A DNA stretch of 27,173 bases. It comes from DASQDT01 sp036380435. GTDB lineage: Bacteria; Acidobacteriota; Blastocatellia; Pyrinomonadales; Pyrinomonadaceae. A program made the position numbers and the translations under genes. The stretch is taken from contig DASVES010000507.1 of the NCBI GenBank assembly GCA_036380435.1, positions 1 to 27,173 of the forward strand, written 5' to 3'. Of the stretch, positions 1 through 8,303 are shown piece after piece (within the stretch, counting starts at the first letter, position 1; the number at the start of each line of letters is the position of its first letter). The notes below the pieces were generated by a model, which was not told the DNA's origin, ran no database searches, and was given only the letters and a program-made list of their open reading frames with translations.

Positions 1-3000
1 AGAAGTTGAACTTCAGAGCGAACTGGATCAGCCGCGGGTTGGTGCTGGCCGAGATGATCCGCCCGAACGACGCTGCTCCGGCGTTGAGATCGCTGATCGG
101 GTTGGCGAAGTTGACGTGGTTCGTCAGGTTGAAGAACTCCGTGCGGAACTCGACGTTCTTTGAATCGTCAATCGAGAAGCGCTTGATGATCGAGAGGTCG
201 AGGTTGATCTGGCGCGGCCCGCGCAGGATGTTGCGGCCCACGTTTCCGAAGTCGGCGCCGGCCGCGGACGCCGTGGCCGTGCCGCCGGAACTCGGAATTA
301 TTTGTCCGGCTAAGACGGTCGCGCGGGCGAACGCCGCCGGGTTGAAGTAGAGACCAGCCGGGACGTTGCTGAACGGATCGCCGACGATGTTGGGCCGCGA
401 GAGCGCCGCGCCGTTCAGGCCGTAGAGCGACGCGCCGCCCGAGTCCACGATGTCAATCGGCAGCCCCGACATCGACGTGAAGATGCCGCCGAGCTGCCAG
501 TCGTTGAGCAGGACGCGCGCGAAGGCCGAGCCTTCGGGGCCGATGGGGTCGGGCAGGTCGTAGACGGAGCTGAAGACGAAACGATGCGGGCGGTCGAAGT
601 CTGACACCCCGCGGTTCGCGCGGTTGTCGCGCTGATCGCCGAGTATCGGGGAGGTCTCGCCGACGGCGCCGGGATTGAGGACGCCGCCCGTGCCGGGGCC
701 GCCGCCCTGACCCGAGGCGTTATCAATCGACTTCGCGAAAGTGTAGGAGGCGAGGAATTGCAGCCCGCGCGAGAAGCGTTTGGTCAAACTCAACTGCATC
801 GAGTTGTAATTCGACTGAGCGGTCGCCTGATTCTGGAAGAAGTTGGAAATCCCCGCTCCCTGAAACGGCGCGCGCAGGGCGGCGTTCGCGGGCGTATTGG
901 TCGTGATCACCGCGCCGGTCACCTGATTGACGACTGGGCTGGTCGGGCTGGCGAGGCGCGCCTGATTGATTCCAATCTGGCGGAACAGGTTGACGCCGTG
1001 CGTGCCGACGTAAGCCGCCTCGGCCACGTAATCTTTGGCAAGCTCGTACTGCACGCTCGCGTTGTACTGTTGGATGTACGGCGTGCGGAGGTTGCGGTCG
1101 AAGAACGTGCCGGAGAGCGCGACCGTCGGCACGAAAGTCGGGAAGGCGCTCTGCGACGGCGCGGGGAAGAACGGATTGGCGAGCGGTATCGAAGCCTGTC
1201 CGGGGCAGGCGATGACGCACGTGCCGAAGACGTAGGTCGGCGGCGCGATGACGTTCAAGGTGATGTACTGGAACGAGGTGCGCGAGTAGAAGATGCCGTA
1301 GCCGCCGCGCACGACGAGGCGGCCGCTGTCGAGCGGCGAGTAAGCGAAGCCGACGCGCGGCGCGAAGTTGTTCGGGTCGATGCTGTTGACCACGCGCTTG
1401 TCCACGTTCGGCACGCTCGCCAGATCGTACTCGGGAATCACGTTGCCGGCCTGCACGAAACCGCTGCCGGCGTTGACGAGCTGCGTCGGGTTGTAGAGCG
1501 CCGGGTCGAAGGTGGCGATGCGCCCGCGCGTGTCGTAGGCCGGCAGGTCAAGCTCGTAGCGCAGGCCGAGGTTTAAGGTCAGCTTGTTGGTGACTTTCCA
1601 ATCGTCCTGCACGAAGAAGTTGTAATCGTGCGCGCGCAGGGAGCGGTCGCCGATGCCGCTGCCGAAGACGGAGACGAAGGCGTTGCCCGTGAGGAACTGA
1701 TCGAAGCTGAGAAAGTTGATCTGGCCGCGCGTGAAGAAGTTCAGAGTGTAGTTGTTTTCGTTGTAGCGAAACTCGGCGCCCGCGCGAATCTGGTGGCGAC
1801 CCATTGTGATCGAGAGCGTGTCGGCCAGAGTCGTCGAGGGCGCGACGGCCTGCACGTCGATGGTCGGCGAAGTGCCGATGGTGAGAGCGCCCGCTCCGCC
1901 GATGTTGATGAGCGGTAGTCCGGGAAACACGGCCGCGTTCGCGCGCGAGATGCCGACCTGCGAATCGAGGACGGGTTCTTCCGGCGTGGCATCGACGCGG
2001 ATGAAGTTGTAGCCGATGCGCGCTTCGTTAACGATGGTCGGGCTGAAGACCTTGACGTATTGCAGCGAGAGCAGGCGGTTGTTGTTCTGCTGGAAGTTGC
2101 CGTAGCCGGGGACGTTGGGGCCGCTCCCCAGGAAGCTCGGCAGCACGAGCGTCTGCGGCGCGTTCGAGTAGAAGAACTTGCCGGAGAGCGTGTCCGTCTC
2201 GCTGAGACGGTAATCGATGTTGGCGTTGAACTGGTCTTCGTCGAACACCGAGGGGCTTGAGCCGGAGTAACGCCCGCTGGCGGTCTGCGGCGTCGGGATC
2301 AGGAAAGTGCCGTCGGGAAGTTGCGCGTTGAGCAGGGCGAGCGAGGCCGGGTTGATCGCGGCAATCGGGACGGCGTTTCGCGAATTATAGAGCGCGATGA
2401 GACGCGCCGCCGAGCGGTCATCCGTCAGGCCGGGCGAGATCAGAATGTTCGACGAGAGACTGTTGATGGGACTTGCGCCGTTGCGCTCGCGCGTGCCCTG
2501 ATAGGAGGCGAAAAAGAACATCTTGTCCTTCTGTATGGGGCCGCCGATCAGCCCGCCGAAGATGTTCCGCTTGAGGACGGGGCGCTCGACGCCCGCCGCC
2601 TTCAGGAACGGGTTGTTGGCGTTCAAGGCGTCGTTGCGGATGTACGCGTAGAGGCCGCCGTGGAACTCGTTCGAGCCGCTCTTCGTGACGGCTTGCACGT
2701 TGCCGCCGCCCGAGCGCCCGAAGGTGGCGTCGTAGAGCGAGGTCTGCACCTTAAACTCCTGAATCGTCTCGGGCGCGGGCACCGAGAGCGAGGGGGCGGA
2801 GTTGGTGCCCATCGAGTTGGCGTCGATGCCGTTGATCTGGAAGTTGTTGTTGGTGACGCGCGCGCCGTTGACGGAGATGTTCTGCGAGTTGCGCCCGACC
2901 GAAGTGTTGTCCGGCAGGTAGGTGGCCGTGCCCGGCGAGAGGCTGAGTATCTGCGTGAAGTTGCGCGTCGCCAGCGGCAGCTCCGACACGGAGCGCGTGT

Positions 3001-3427
3001 CAACCACGCGTCCGAGACCGGGGCTTTCGGACTGGATGGCCGGCCCGACCGCCGTCACCGTCACCGACTCATCGGTCAGCGCGCCGACCTCCAGCGCCGC
3101 GTCAACGGTCGTCGTCTCCGTGATCGCCACGCGGACGGTGTCGAAGACGGCCCTTTTGAAGTTCGCGATGGAGATGACGACGCGATAGTCTCCGGGAGGG
3201 AGCAGCGACACGATGTAGGCGCCCGACTCGTCGGTGACGGCCTGTCGGACTTCGCCGGTCGCCTTGCTGGAGACGGAGACCTCAGCGCCGGCGACCGCCG
3301 CGCCGTTGGCGTCTACGACGGCCCCGCCGATGCGGCCCGTCGTCTGGCTCTGGGCGAGCGCGGCGACGCTACAGAGGGCCAGCAGGAACACGGTCGAGAA
3401 CAACGCAAAAAATTTCCTTGAGATCAT
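1..3427 (-). CDS. Oar-like TonB-dependent outer-membrane receptor with carboxypeptidase-regulatory-like N-terminal domain
   Basis: One uninterrupted minus-strand frame of 1142 codons runs from ATG at 3427 to base 2. The last visible residues are ALKFNF, an aromatic C-terminus typical of outer-membrane beta-barrels. Base 1 is compatible with a stop straddling the window edge, so the gene is probably complete to within a codon. A signal peptide is visible (basic MISRK, hydrophobic core, cut near ALAQSQ). Next comes a carboxypeptidase-regulatory-like beta-sandwich of about 90 residues (TTGRIGGAVVDANG, then LPPGDYRVV). A plug domain follows (SVNGARVTNNNFQINGID, then GGGNVQAVTKSGSNEFHGG), and then the long barrel. 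The length and domain order fit the Oar-like family abundant in Acidobacteriota. These proteins are believed to import or bind large substrates such as glycans or peptides; the substrate here is unknown. A CVIAC cysteine pair lies in a barrel loop near base 1215. Frame continuity was checked by reading codons at several places along the gene. Confidence 0.93.
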   Translation of the reverse strand, partial: MISRKFFALFSTVFLLALCSVAALAQSQTTGRIGGAVVDANGAAVAGAEVSVSSKATGEVRQAVTDESGAYIVSLLPPGDYRVVISIANFKRAVFDTVRVAITETTTVDAALEVGALTDESVTVTAVGPAIQSESPGLGRVVDTRSVSELPLATRNFTQILSLSPGTATYLPDNTSVGRNSQNISVNGARVTNNNFQINGIDANSMGTNSAPSLSVPAPETIQEFKVQTSLYDATFGRSGGGNVQAVTKSGSNEFHGGLYAYIRNDALNANNPFLKAAGVERPVLKRNIFGGLIGGPIQKDKMFFFASYQGTRERNGASPINSLSSNILISPGLTDDRSAARLIALYNSRNAVPIAAINPASLALLNAQLPDGTFLIPTPQTASGRYSGSSPSVFDEDQFNANIDYRLSETDTLSGKFFYSNAPQTLVLPSFLGSGPNVPGYGNFQQNNNRLLSLQYVKVFSPTIVNEARIGYNFIRVDATPEEPVLDSQVGISRANAAVFPGLPLINIGGAGALTIGTSPTIDVQAVAPSTTLADTLSITMGRHQIRAGAEFRYNENNYTLNFFTRGQINFLSFDQFLTGNAFVSVFGSGIGDRSLRAHDYNFFVQDDWKVTNKLTLNLGLRYELDLPAYDTRGRIATFDPALYNPTQLVNAGSGFVQAGNVIPEYDLASVPNVDKRVVNSIDPNNFAPRVGFAYSPLDSGRLVVRGGYGIFYSRTSFQYITLNVIAPPTYVFGTCVIACPGQASIPLANPFFPAPSQSAFPTFVPTVALSGTFFDRNLRTPYIQQYNASVQYELAKDYVAEAAYVGTHGVNLFRQIGINQARLASPTSPVVNQVTGAVITTNTPANAALRAPFQGAGISNFFQNQATAQSNYNSMQLSLTKRFSRGLQFLASYTFAKSIDNASGQGGGPGTGGVLNPGAVGETSPILGDQRDNRANRGVSDFDRPHRFVFSSVYDLPDPIGPEGSAFARVLLNDWQLGGIFTSMSGLPIDIVDSGGASLYGLNGAALSRPNIVGDPFSNVPAGLYFNPAAFARATVLAGQIIPSSGGTATASAAGADFGNVGRNILRGPRQINLDLSIIKRFSIDDSKNVEFRTEFFNLTNHVNFANPISDLNAGAASFGRIISASTNPRLIQFALKFNF

Positions 3428-3435
3428 CAAATCCT

Positions 3436-3441
3436 CTCCTT
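3436..3441 (-). promoter_or_regulatory. Shine-Dalgarno of the TonB-dependent receptor gene
   Basis: On the minus strand AAGGAG lies 8 nt upstream of the ATG at 3427. This strong, well-spaced ribosome binding site supports that start, which also leaves an intact signal peptide. Confidence 0.75.
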
Positions 3442-3812
3442 CGCTTAAACTATGGGGCCAGTCGAATCGGGGAGCCGCGCTCGGCGCGAATTAAAGACAC
3501 TATCCTCAGTTGAGTGAAACTACTCCGGGCGTGACTTGCCGTAGATGCAGTGCAACTATCGCGCCGCAGCCACGCTACCCGCGCGAGGCCACCGGAGGGG
3601 TGTTTCGATTTGTTTCCCGACACAACTATTGAACCCGTTTTTGTGCCGGGGCCACACGACCGCCGGCACGCGGCCCAGCGAACGGGAAAGCCGCGTCGGG
3701 TCGAGTTGCCTAGTTATTGGACAGTCCGATTGAACAGTGCTCAATCTTTAGACAGCGACGGCGGGACTTCAGAGGGAACGTGAATTCAACATGAGAGACA
3801 TTGCGGACTTGA

Positions 3813-3837
3813 TTTCCTGCCCCGGAGGGGCAGGAAA
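3813..3837. terminator. Perfect 11-bp hairpin downstream of the NtrC-type regulator gene
   Basis: Arms TTTCCTGCCCC (3813-3823) and GGGGCAGGAAA (3827-3837) are exact reverse complements separated by GGA. The hairpin lies 54 bp past the regulator stop at 3891. Its A/T-flanked, G/C-cored stem looks like a factor-independent terminator, but no U-tract follows on either strand. It could instead be a bidirectional transcript-end structure or a repeat copy. Confidence 0.5.
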
Positions 3838-3890
3838 GTGAGCCGCCGCCCTTCCTCACGTCGAACTCACATAGAGAGAAGGGTCAAGTC

Positions 3891-5255
3891 TCACACGGAG
3901 GGGTCGAGGCCGTATTTGCGAATCTTGTTGTAGAGCGTGGTGCGGGTGACGCCGAGGATGTCGGCGGCGCGGCTGAGGTTTCCGCCCGCGGCGGCCAGAA
4001 CCCGGCGGACGTGTAGCGACTCCAGCTCTTCGAGGGAGAGGTAGTGAGCCTCGGCCTCGCGCGCGCCGTCTGTCCATGATTCTTCCCTGCCGAGCGGTAG
4101 GTCGCTCGCGTGGACGAGGTCGCCGGAGCAGAGGATGACGGCGCGCTCGACGACGTTTCGCACCTCGCGGATGTTGCCCGGCCACTCGTAGCTTTGGAGC
4201 ACCGCCTCGGCCTTCGGCGTCACGCCCTGCACGCGCCGGTTGAGTTTCTGGTTGAAGCGGCGGATGAAGTGTTCGACAAGCGGCAGGATGTCGTCGCGCC
4301 GCTCGCGCAATGGAGGGAGCGTCAACGGCATGACGCTCAGACGGTAGAAGAGGTCTTCGCGGAAGCGCCCGCGCTTGATCTCGCCTTGCAGGTTCTTGTT
4401 CGTGGCGGCGACGAGGCGCACGTCAACCTCTTTCTCCTGCACGCCGCCCACCCGCCGGAACTTCTTCTGCTCAAGCACGTGCAGCACCTTCGCCTGAATC
4501 GAAGGCTCCATCTCGGCGACTTCGTCGAAGAACATCGTGCCCTCATGCGCCAGCTCGAACAGCCCCGGCTTGCTCGCCACCGCGCCCGTGAAAGCGCCCT
4601 TCTCGTGGCCGAACAGCTCCGACTCAAGCAGCTCGCGCGACAGGCCCGCGCAGTTGATCGTCACAAACGGCTTCTCGGCGCGCGGGCTGAGCCGGTGGAT
4701 GAGCTGCGCCATCATCCCCTTACCCGTGCCGGTCTCCCCCTGAAGCAGCACGGTCATGTCCGATGGGGCGAGCCGCTCGATGGTGGTGTGCGCGCGAAGG
4801 CTCGCCGCGCTCTCTCCGATGAAATACTCGGCGGCGACGCGCTCCTGAGCGAGACCGATGAGCAGGCGCTCGCGGCGCACGCGGCTCTGTTCGAGCGTCT
4901 TGGCGACGAGGATGAGGAGGCCGTCAGAGTCGAACGGCTTGGTGAGAAAATTCTCCGCGCCTTGTTTAAGTGCGCGGATGGCGGTCTCGATGGTGCCGTG
5001 TGCGGTGAGGATGATGACGGGCACGTCGTCGTCGATAGCCTTGATGCGCGGCAGAAGCTCAAGGCCGTCCGTGTCGGGGAGACGCAGGTCGAGCAGGACG
5101 AGCTGCGGCGCGTTCTCCGTCATCACGGCGAGACCCCTCGCGCCGTCTTCGGCCTCGGCCACGCGGTAGCCCTCGCCTTCGAGCAGGCTCCGCAGGCCGA
5201 AGCGGACGGACGGCTGGTCGTCGATGATGAGAATTTTTTCCTTACTGTTTGCCAT
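3891..5255 (-). CDS. NtrC-family sigma54-dependent response regulator
   Basis: This 454-residue protein has the full NtrC layout. A receiver domain (about 1-120) has acidic D12/D13, phospho-acceptor D56, T84 and K106. An AAA+ domain follows, with Walker A GETGTGKG (173-180), the sigma54-contacting GAFTGA loop (220-225) and Walker B FFDE (242-245). A Fis-type helix-turn-helix closes the protein (about 410-450, SRAADILGVTRTTLYNKI). It should activate RNA polymerase-sigma54 promoters once phosphorylated. The frame stays open upstream, but ATG at 5255 gives the normal receiver start, and this ATG overlaps the kinase stop as TAATG, so the two genes are translationally coupled. The cognate partner is almost certainly that kinase. 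No obvious sigma54 promoter was found in the neighbouring gaps, so the regulon is unknown. Confidence 0.96.
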   Translation of the reverse strand: MANSKEKILIIDDQPSVRFGLRSLLEGEGYRVAEAEDGARGLAVMTENAPQLVLLDLRLPDTDGLELLPRIKAIDDDVPVIILTAHGTIETAIRALKQGAENFLTKPFDSDGLLILVAKTLEQSRVRRERLLIGLAQERVAAEYFIGESAASLRAHTTIERLAPSDMTVLLQGETGTGKGMMAQLIHRLSPRAEKPFVTINCAGLSRELLESELFGHEKGAFTGAVASKPGLFELAHEGTMFFDEVAEMEPSIQAKVLHVLEQKKFRRVGGVQEKEVDVRLVAATNKNLQGEIKRGRFREDLFYRLSVMPLTLPPLRERRDDILPLVEHFIRRFNQKLNRRVQGVTPKAEAVLQSYEWPGNIREVRNVVERAVILCSGDLVHASDLPLGREESWTDGAREAEAHYLSLEELESLHVRRVLAAAGGNLSRAADILGVTRTTLYNKIRKYGLDPSV

Positions 5256-7702
5256 TATCGCCCGAACTTCAGCGGCAGCGCGATGAGGAAGGCCGTCCCC
5301 TTCCCCGGTTCGCTGCGAGCCGTGATCGTCCCGCCGTGGTCGTGAATCGTCTTCTGCACGATGGCGAGGCCGAGGCCCGTCCCCGTCGTGCGCGTCGTGA
5401 AGAAGGGATCGAAAATCTTCGGCAGCTTGTCGGGTGCGATACCCGCGCCCGTGTCTCTCACTTCCACGCGAACTTCGTGACGCGCGGAACTCCCGCGCCC
5501 CGCGCCCGGCGACGTGGCGACGATCTGGACGCTCCCGCCCGGCGCGGTGTGATGCAGCGCGTTGTCTATCAGGTTGACGAAGACGCCGTGCATCTTGCGC
5601 TTGTCGAGGCGCAGGCCCGGCAACTCCACGCCGCACTCGAAGGCGAGCGCCACGCCTTTGGCCTCGGCCTGCCCCGTCCATTCGCCGACCACCTCGCGGA
5701 TCAACTGGCTCACGTCCGCGCCGTCGCCGTCCAGACGGACGGGGCGGCTGTGCTCCAGCAATTGCTCCATCAAGTGATTGAGGTGTCCGGCCTCCGTCAT
5801 AATCACTTCAATGAACGGGCGCACCTCCTCGCGGTCTTCGAGCCGGCGCGCGAGCGCGCTCACCGTGGTCGTGATGCCGCACAGAGGATTCCGCACCTCG
5901 TGCGCCACGCCCGCCACCATCTCGCCGACCACGGCCAACTGCTCCGAGACGACCAACTGCTCGGAAAGCCGTTTCTGTTCCGTCACGTCGCGGACGATGC
6001 CGAGGTGATAGACGCGCCCGTCCGACTCGTCCGTGACGGCGCGGACGCTGATACGCGTCGGGAGCGGATCGCCCGCGCGGCGGCGCAGCTCGCACTCAAC
6101 GTCGAGCGCCTGCCCACGCTCGTTCAAGCCTGCGAGCAGGCGGTCGGCCTCCCCGCGGTCGGCGAACAGGTCGAGCAGGCTGGCCCCCTCCAACTCGTGC
6201 GCCGCGCCGTAGTCGAGCATCGAGGCAAGCGCGGGGTTGACGGTGACGAGGCGGCCATCTCTTGTGCTGCGGTAGAGGCCGTCGAGCGCGCTCTCGAATA
6301 TCTGCCGGTGACGCTCCTCCGAGTGACGAACGCGCTCGAACAGTTGCGCGTTGACGATCAGTTGCGCCGCCTGCGAGGCGAAGATCGTCACGAGTTGCTT
6401 ATCCTCTTCGACGAACCCGCCCCCCTTATTCATCACCATGAGCGTGCCGAGCGGGCGCTCGCCGGCGCGCAAGGGCACGGCCAGCACGGCCCGCACCCCC
6501 AACGCCTCGGCGGCCGAAGGCCGACCGGGCCGTCCACCCGTCCCCGGAAAATCCTGGAAGAGAAAAGGGGCGACGGGGGCTTTCGCGCCATTAACTGTGA
6601 GCGGGCCGGAGGCGACTTCGTTGTTCATGTACGGCTCGCCCGTGTGAAAGACCTTCGTGGCGATATTCTCTTCGTCGAGGCCGGAGGTAAGCAGGCGCGC
6701 GTGCTCGTCGCTCACGCCGTAGGCGGGGGGTTGCGCGCTGATTCGCCGCTTCGGCTCGTCGCGGAGCATGATGACGCACATCTCCGCGCCGAGAAGCCGC
6801 GCGGTTTTGCGCGTCAGCAACTCGCAGATGCGTCTCACCTCCGTCCCCGTCCCCATCATCAAAGAGATGTGATAGAGACCGCTCAAGCGCTCGATGTCGC
6901 GGCGCAGTTGCCCGGCGGTCTCGTTGAGCACGCGCGCGAGCTGCCCCGTCTCGTCCTCGCCTGTCGGTTCAATCGGCTCGAACGCCCCGCCGAGGACGAG
7001 GCTCCGCGCCAGAGACTCCATCCTTCGCAGGGGCCTGATGACGGAGACGTAGAGAATCGCGCCCGTTGCCCCGCCGCCCGCGAGGAGCGCCAACACCGCC
7101 GCGGCGACGTTGAAAGCGCGCGACCGCGCCGTCTCGTCCGAGAGCGCCGCCGCCCCCGCCGCGTAGACGACCGCCATGACGAGGAGACCCGCGAGCCATC
7201 CGAGCGAGAGCTTGCCGAGCAGACTGCGGCGCGGGTTGAGCATTCCCCACAGCGGGAGCGGCTTGCGCGTCGGGACGCGGCGCTCCGATTCGCGGATGGC
7301 GCGGATGGCTTCCTCGCGCGTCGTGAAGGCGTTTGATTCGAGGTCCACGGCCGCGCCCAGATAGCGCAGCACCGAGCGCGTCAGCCCGCTCGAAGAGTAG
7401 CGCACCGTCGAGATGGCGTGGCGCGCTTGCAGCTCCTTGATGCGCTCGCCGTAATACTCAACGATCTCGGGCGCGATCTCCGTCCCCTCGTAGTTGACGA
7501 CCGCGTAGACGCGCCGCCCCTGCGCCGCGACCGACTCCTCGACGAGCCGCGCGATCTCCTCGACCTGCGCGCGGCTCTCGATACGCAAGCCCGCGAAGTC
7601 TATGAAGAGGATGTTCTCTTTGGGATCGAGGATGAATCTGTCGCGCACGCGCTCGGCCTCACTCCGGCCAGAAAATATACTGCGACCGCCCGCCTTAAAC
7701 AC
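5255..7702 (-). CDS. Membrane histidine kinase: N-terminal STAS/CoA-transferase-like domain, 2 TM, HAMP, GAF, PAS, HisKA, HATPase
   Basis: This is an 815-residue kinase when read from GTG at 7702. Residues about 20-140 form a soluble alpha/beta domain (LFIDFAGLR at 32-40, VVNYEG at 68-73, STVRYSSSGLTRSVLRYLG at 98-116). From memory it resembles the extension found at the C-terminus of some propionate/acetate CoA-transferases. Two membrane helices follow (about 165-187 and 199-221) with almost no periplasmic loop, then HAMP (about 222-275), GAF (about 277-455) and PAS (about 463-575). HisKA has phospho-acceptor H601 in GVAHEVRNPL. The ATPase has N710 and N714, DTGAGI (750-755) and GTGLGLAI (774-781). 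All key residues are present. With so little exposed outside, it probably senses a cytosolic or membrane signal. The start is uncertain: GTG at 7702 has no clear ribosome binding site. The gene lies 45 bp after the MaoC gene and is coupled to the NtrC-type regulator. Confidence 0.93.
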   Translation of the reverse strand: MFKAGGRSIFSGRSEAERVRDRFILDPKENILFIDFAGLRIESRAQVEEIARLVEESVAAQGRRVYAVVNYEGTEIAPEIVEYYGERIKELQARHAISTVRYSSSGLTRSVLRYLGAAVDLESNAFTTREEAIRAIRESERRVPTRKPLPLWGMLNPRRSLLGKLSLGWLAGLLVMAVVYAAGAAALSDETARSRAFNVAAAVLALLAGGGATGAILYVSVIRPLRRMESLARSLVLGGAFEPIEPTGEDETGQLARVLNETAGQLRRDIERLSGLYHISLMMGTGTEVRRICELLTRKTARLLGAEMCVIMLRDEPKRRISAQPPAYGVSDEHARLLTSGLDEENIATKVFHTGEPYMNNEVASGPLTVNGAKAPVAPFLFQDFPGTGGRPGRPSAAEALGVRAVLAVPLRAGERPLGTLMVMNKGGGFVEEDKQLVTIFASQAAQLIVNAQLFERVRHSEERHRQIFESALDGLYRSTRDGRLVTVNPALASMLDYGAAHELEGASLLDLFADRGEADRLLAGLNERGQALDVECELRRRAGDPLPTRISVRAVTDESDGRVYHLGIVRDVTEQKRLSEQLVVSEQLAVVGEMVAGVAHEVRNPLCGITTTVSALARRLEDREEVRPFIEVIMTEAGHLNHLMEQLLEHSRPVRLDGDGADVSQLIREVVGEWTGQAEAKGVALAFECGVELPGLRLDKRKMHGVFVNLIDNALHHTAPGGSVQIVATSPGAGRGSSARHEVRVEVRDTGAGIAPDKLPKIFDPFFTTRTTGTGLGLAIVQKTIHDHGGTITARSEPGKGTAFLIALPLKFGR

Positions 7703-7747
7703 AAGCCGACGGTCGCCGCCCGGTTCGAGATGTAATGATACTGGAAA

Positions 7748-8152
7748 TCACTCCACGTTTTCGACCAGCACCACCGCCTCGCCCGTGACGACCGTCTCGC
7801 CGTGCTGGTTGGTGCAGACCGTCTCCAGCGTCACGATGGGCTTGTCGTCCCTCACGGCCTTGACCGTGGCCTTCGCCGTCACCGTGTCGCCGGGAAAGAC
7901 CGGCGCGACGAATTTAAAACTCTGGCTCAGGTAAATCGATCCTTCGCCGGGCAGCCGCGTCCCGATAACCGTCGAGATAAGCGACCCACTCAACATCCCG
8001 TGCGCGATGCGCCGCCCAAAGCGCGTCTTACGCGCATACTCATCGTTCACGTGGACGCTGTTATCGTCGCCCCCGAGGGCGGCGAAGGCGCGGATGTCTT
8101 CGTCGGTAATCGTCTTCGTAAAGGTTGCGAAATCTCCGGGTTTAAAGTTCAA
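7748..8152 (-). CDS. MaoC-like (R)-specific enoyl-CoA hydratase
   Basis: This 134-residue single hotdog-fold protein has the hydratase-2 signature GDDNSVHVND at 28-37. D29 and H34 match the catalytic Asp/His pair of PhaJ-type hydratases. The following segment (RFGRRIAHGMLSGSLIS) is also highly typical. Family members add water to trans-2-enoyl-CoA to give (R)-3-hydroxyacyl-CoA, linking beta-oxidation to hydroxyacyl products; some act on ACP substrates. The start is TTG at 8152, chosen because AAAGGAG lies 8 nt upstream and no in-frame ATG precedes it. It sits between the acyl-CoA synthetase and the membrane kinase, all on the same strand, which suggests a shared acyl-chain context. Confidence 0.92.
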   Translation of the reverse strand: MNFKPGDFATFTKTITDEDIRAFAALGGDDNSVHVNDEYARKTRFGRRIAHGMLSGSLISTVIGTRLPGEGSIYLSQSFKFVAPVFPGDTVTAKATVKAVRDDKPIVTLETVCTNQHGETVVTGEAVVLVENVE

Positions 8153-8160
8153 CTTTCACG

Positions 8161-8167
8161 CTCCTTT
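8161..8167 (-). promoter_or_regulatory. Shine-Dalgarno fixing the TTG start of the MaoC gene
   Basis: AAAGGAG on the minus strand lies 8 nt before TTG at 8152. It supports this non-ATG start. Confidence 0.7.
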
Positions 8168-8201
8168 GATGGTGTGCGGGTTTGTACCGCAGGCGGGGTC
8201 G

Positions 8202-8303
8202 AGGCGGAAGCCCGACCGTGAGGGAGGGCGTGTTAGTTACGTCAGCGCCGGCCCCGGCGCCGCCCGCCTTAAAACGCCCTCCCTCACGGTCGGGCTTCCG
8301 CCT
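8202..8303. repeat. Perfect 30-bp inverted repeat with 42-nt loop (REPIN/MITE-like or terminator)
   Basis: The left arm at 8202-8231 and right arm at 8274-8303 are exact reverse complements over 30 bp (AGGCGGAAGCCCGACCGTGA begins the left arm). The 42-nt loop holds a second perfect hairpin, GCGCCGG-CC-CCGGCGC at about 8245-8260. The right arm ends one base from the stop of the acyl-CoA synthetase (8304). The structure fills most of the 151-bp gap to the MaoC gene. It may be a mobile short palindromic element, a strong transcript-end or processing structure, or both. No transposase is present in the window. Confidence 0.8.

Larger units (their letters stand above)
3428..3890. other. 463-bp intergenic region between the receptor and NtrC-type regulator genes
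   Basis: Both neighbouring genes run leftwards, so this gap holds the end of the regulator transcript and the promoter and 5' leader of the receptor. It contains the perfect hairpin at 3813-3837 and a weaker one with arms GTGCCGG (3643-3649) and CCGGCAC (3663-3669). A short dyad TTGA-N7-TCAA lies near 3730. I see no convincing -35/-10 pair, no sigma54 (-24/-12) site and no credible coding sequence; the short frames here have no ribosome binding site and no recognisable protein. Confidence 0.6.

Noticed and set aside
2321..3421. Plus-strand open frame of 366 codons opposite the TonB-dependent receptor
   Set aside because: The minus strand encodes an unbroken receptor with signal peptide and plug. 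The plus frame is a low-complexity Arg/Val/Asp shadow.
3545..3783. Short plus-strand frames in the 463-bp gap
   Set aside because: Two overlapping frames of similar length with no ribosome binding site and no protein-like composition.
3891..5681. A 596-codon version of the NtrC-type regulator starting at 5681
   Set aside because: The extra N-terminal part is out-of-frame kinase ATPase sequence. ATG at 5255 gives the normal receiver start and a TAATG junction.
5249..7336. Plus-strand open frame of 695 codons opposite the membrane kinase
   Set aside because: It is antisense to a kinase with all catalytic motifs. It is rich in Arg/His/Ala/Glu, as expected from the opposite strand of high-G+C genes, and has no recognisable domain.
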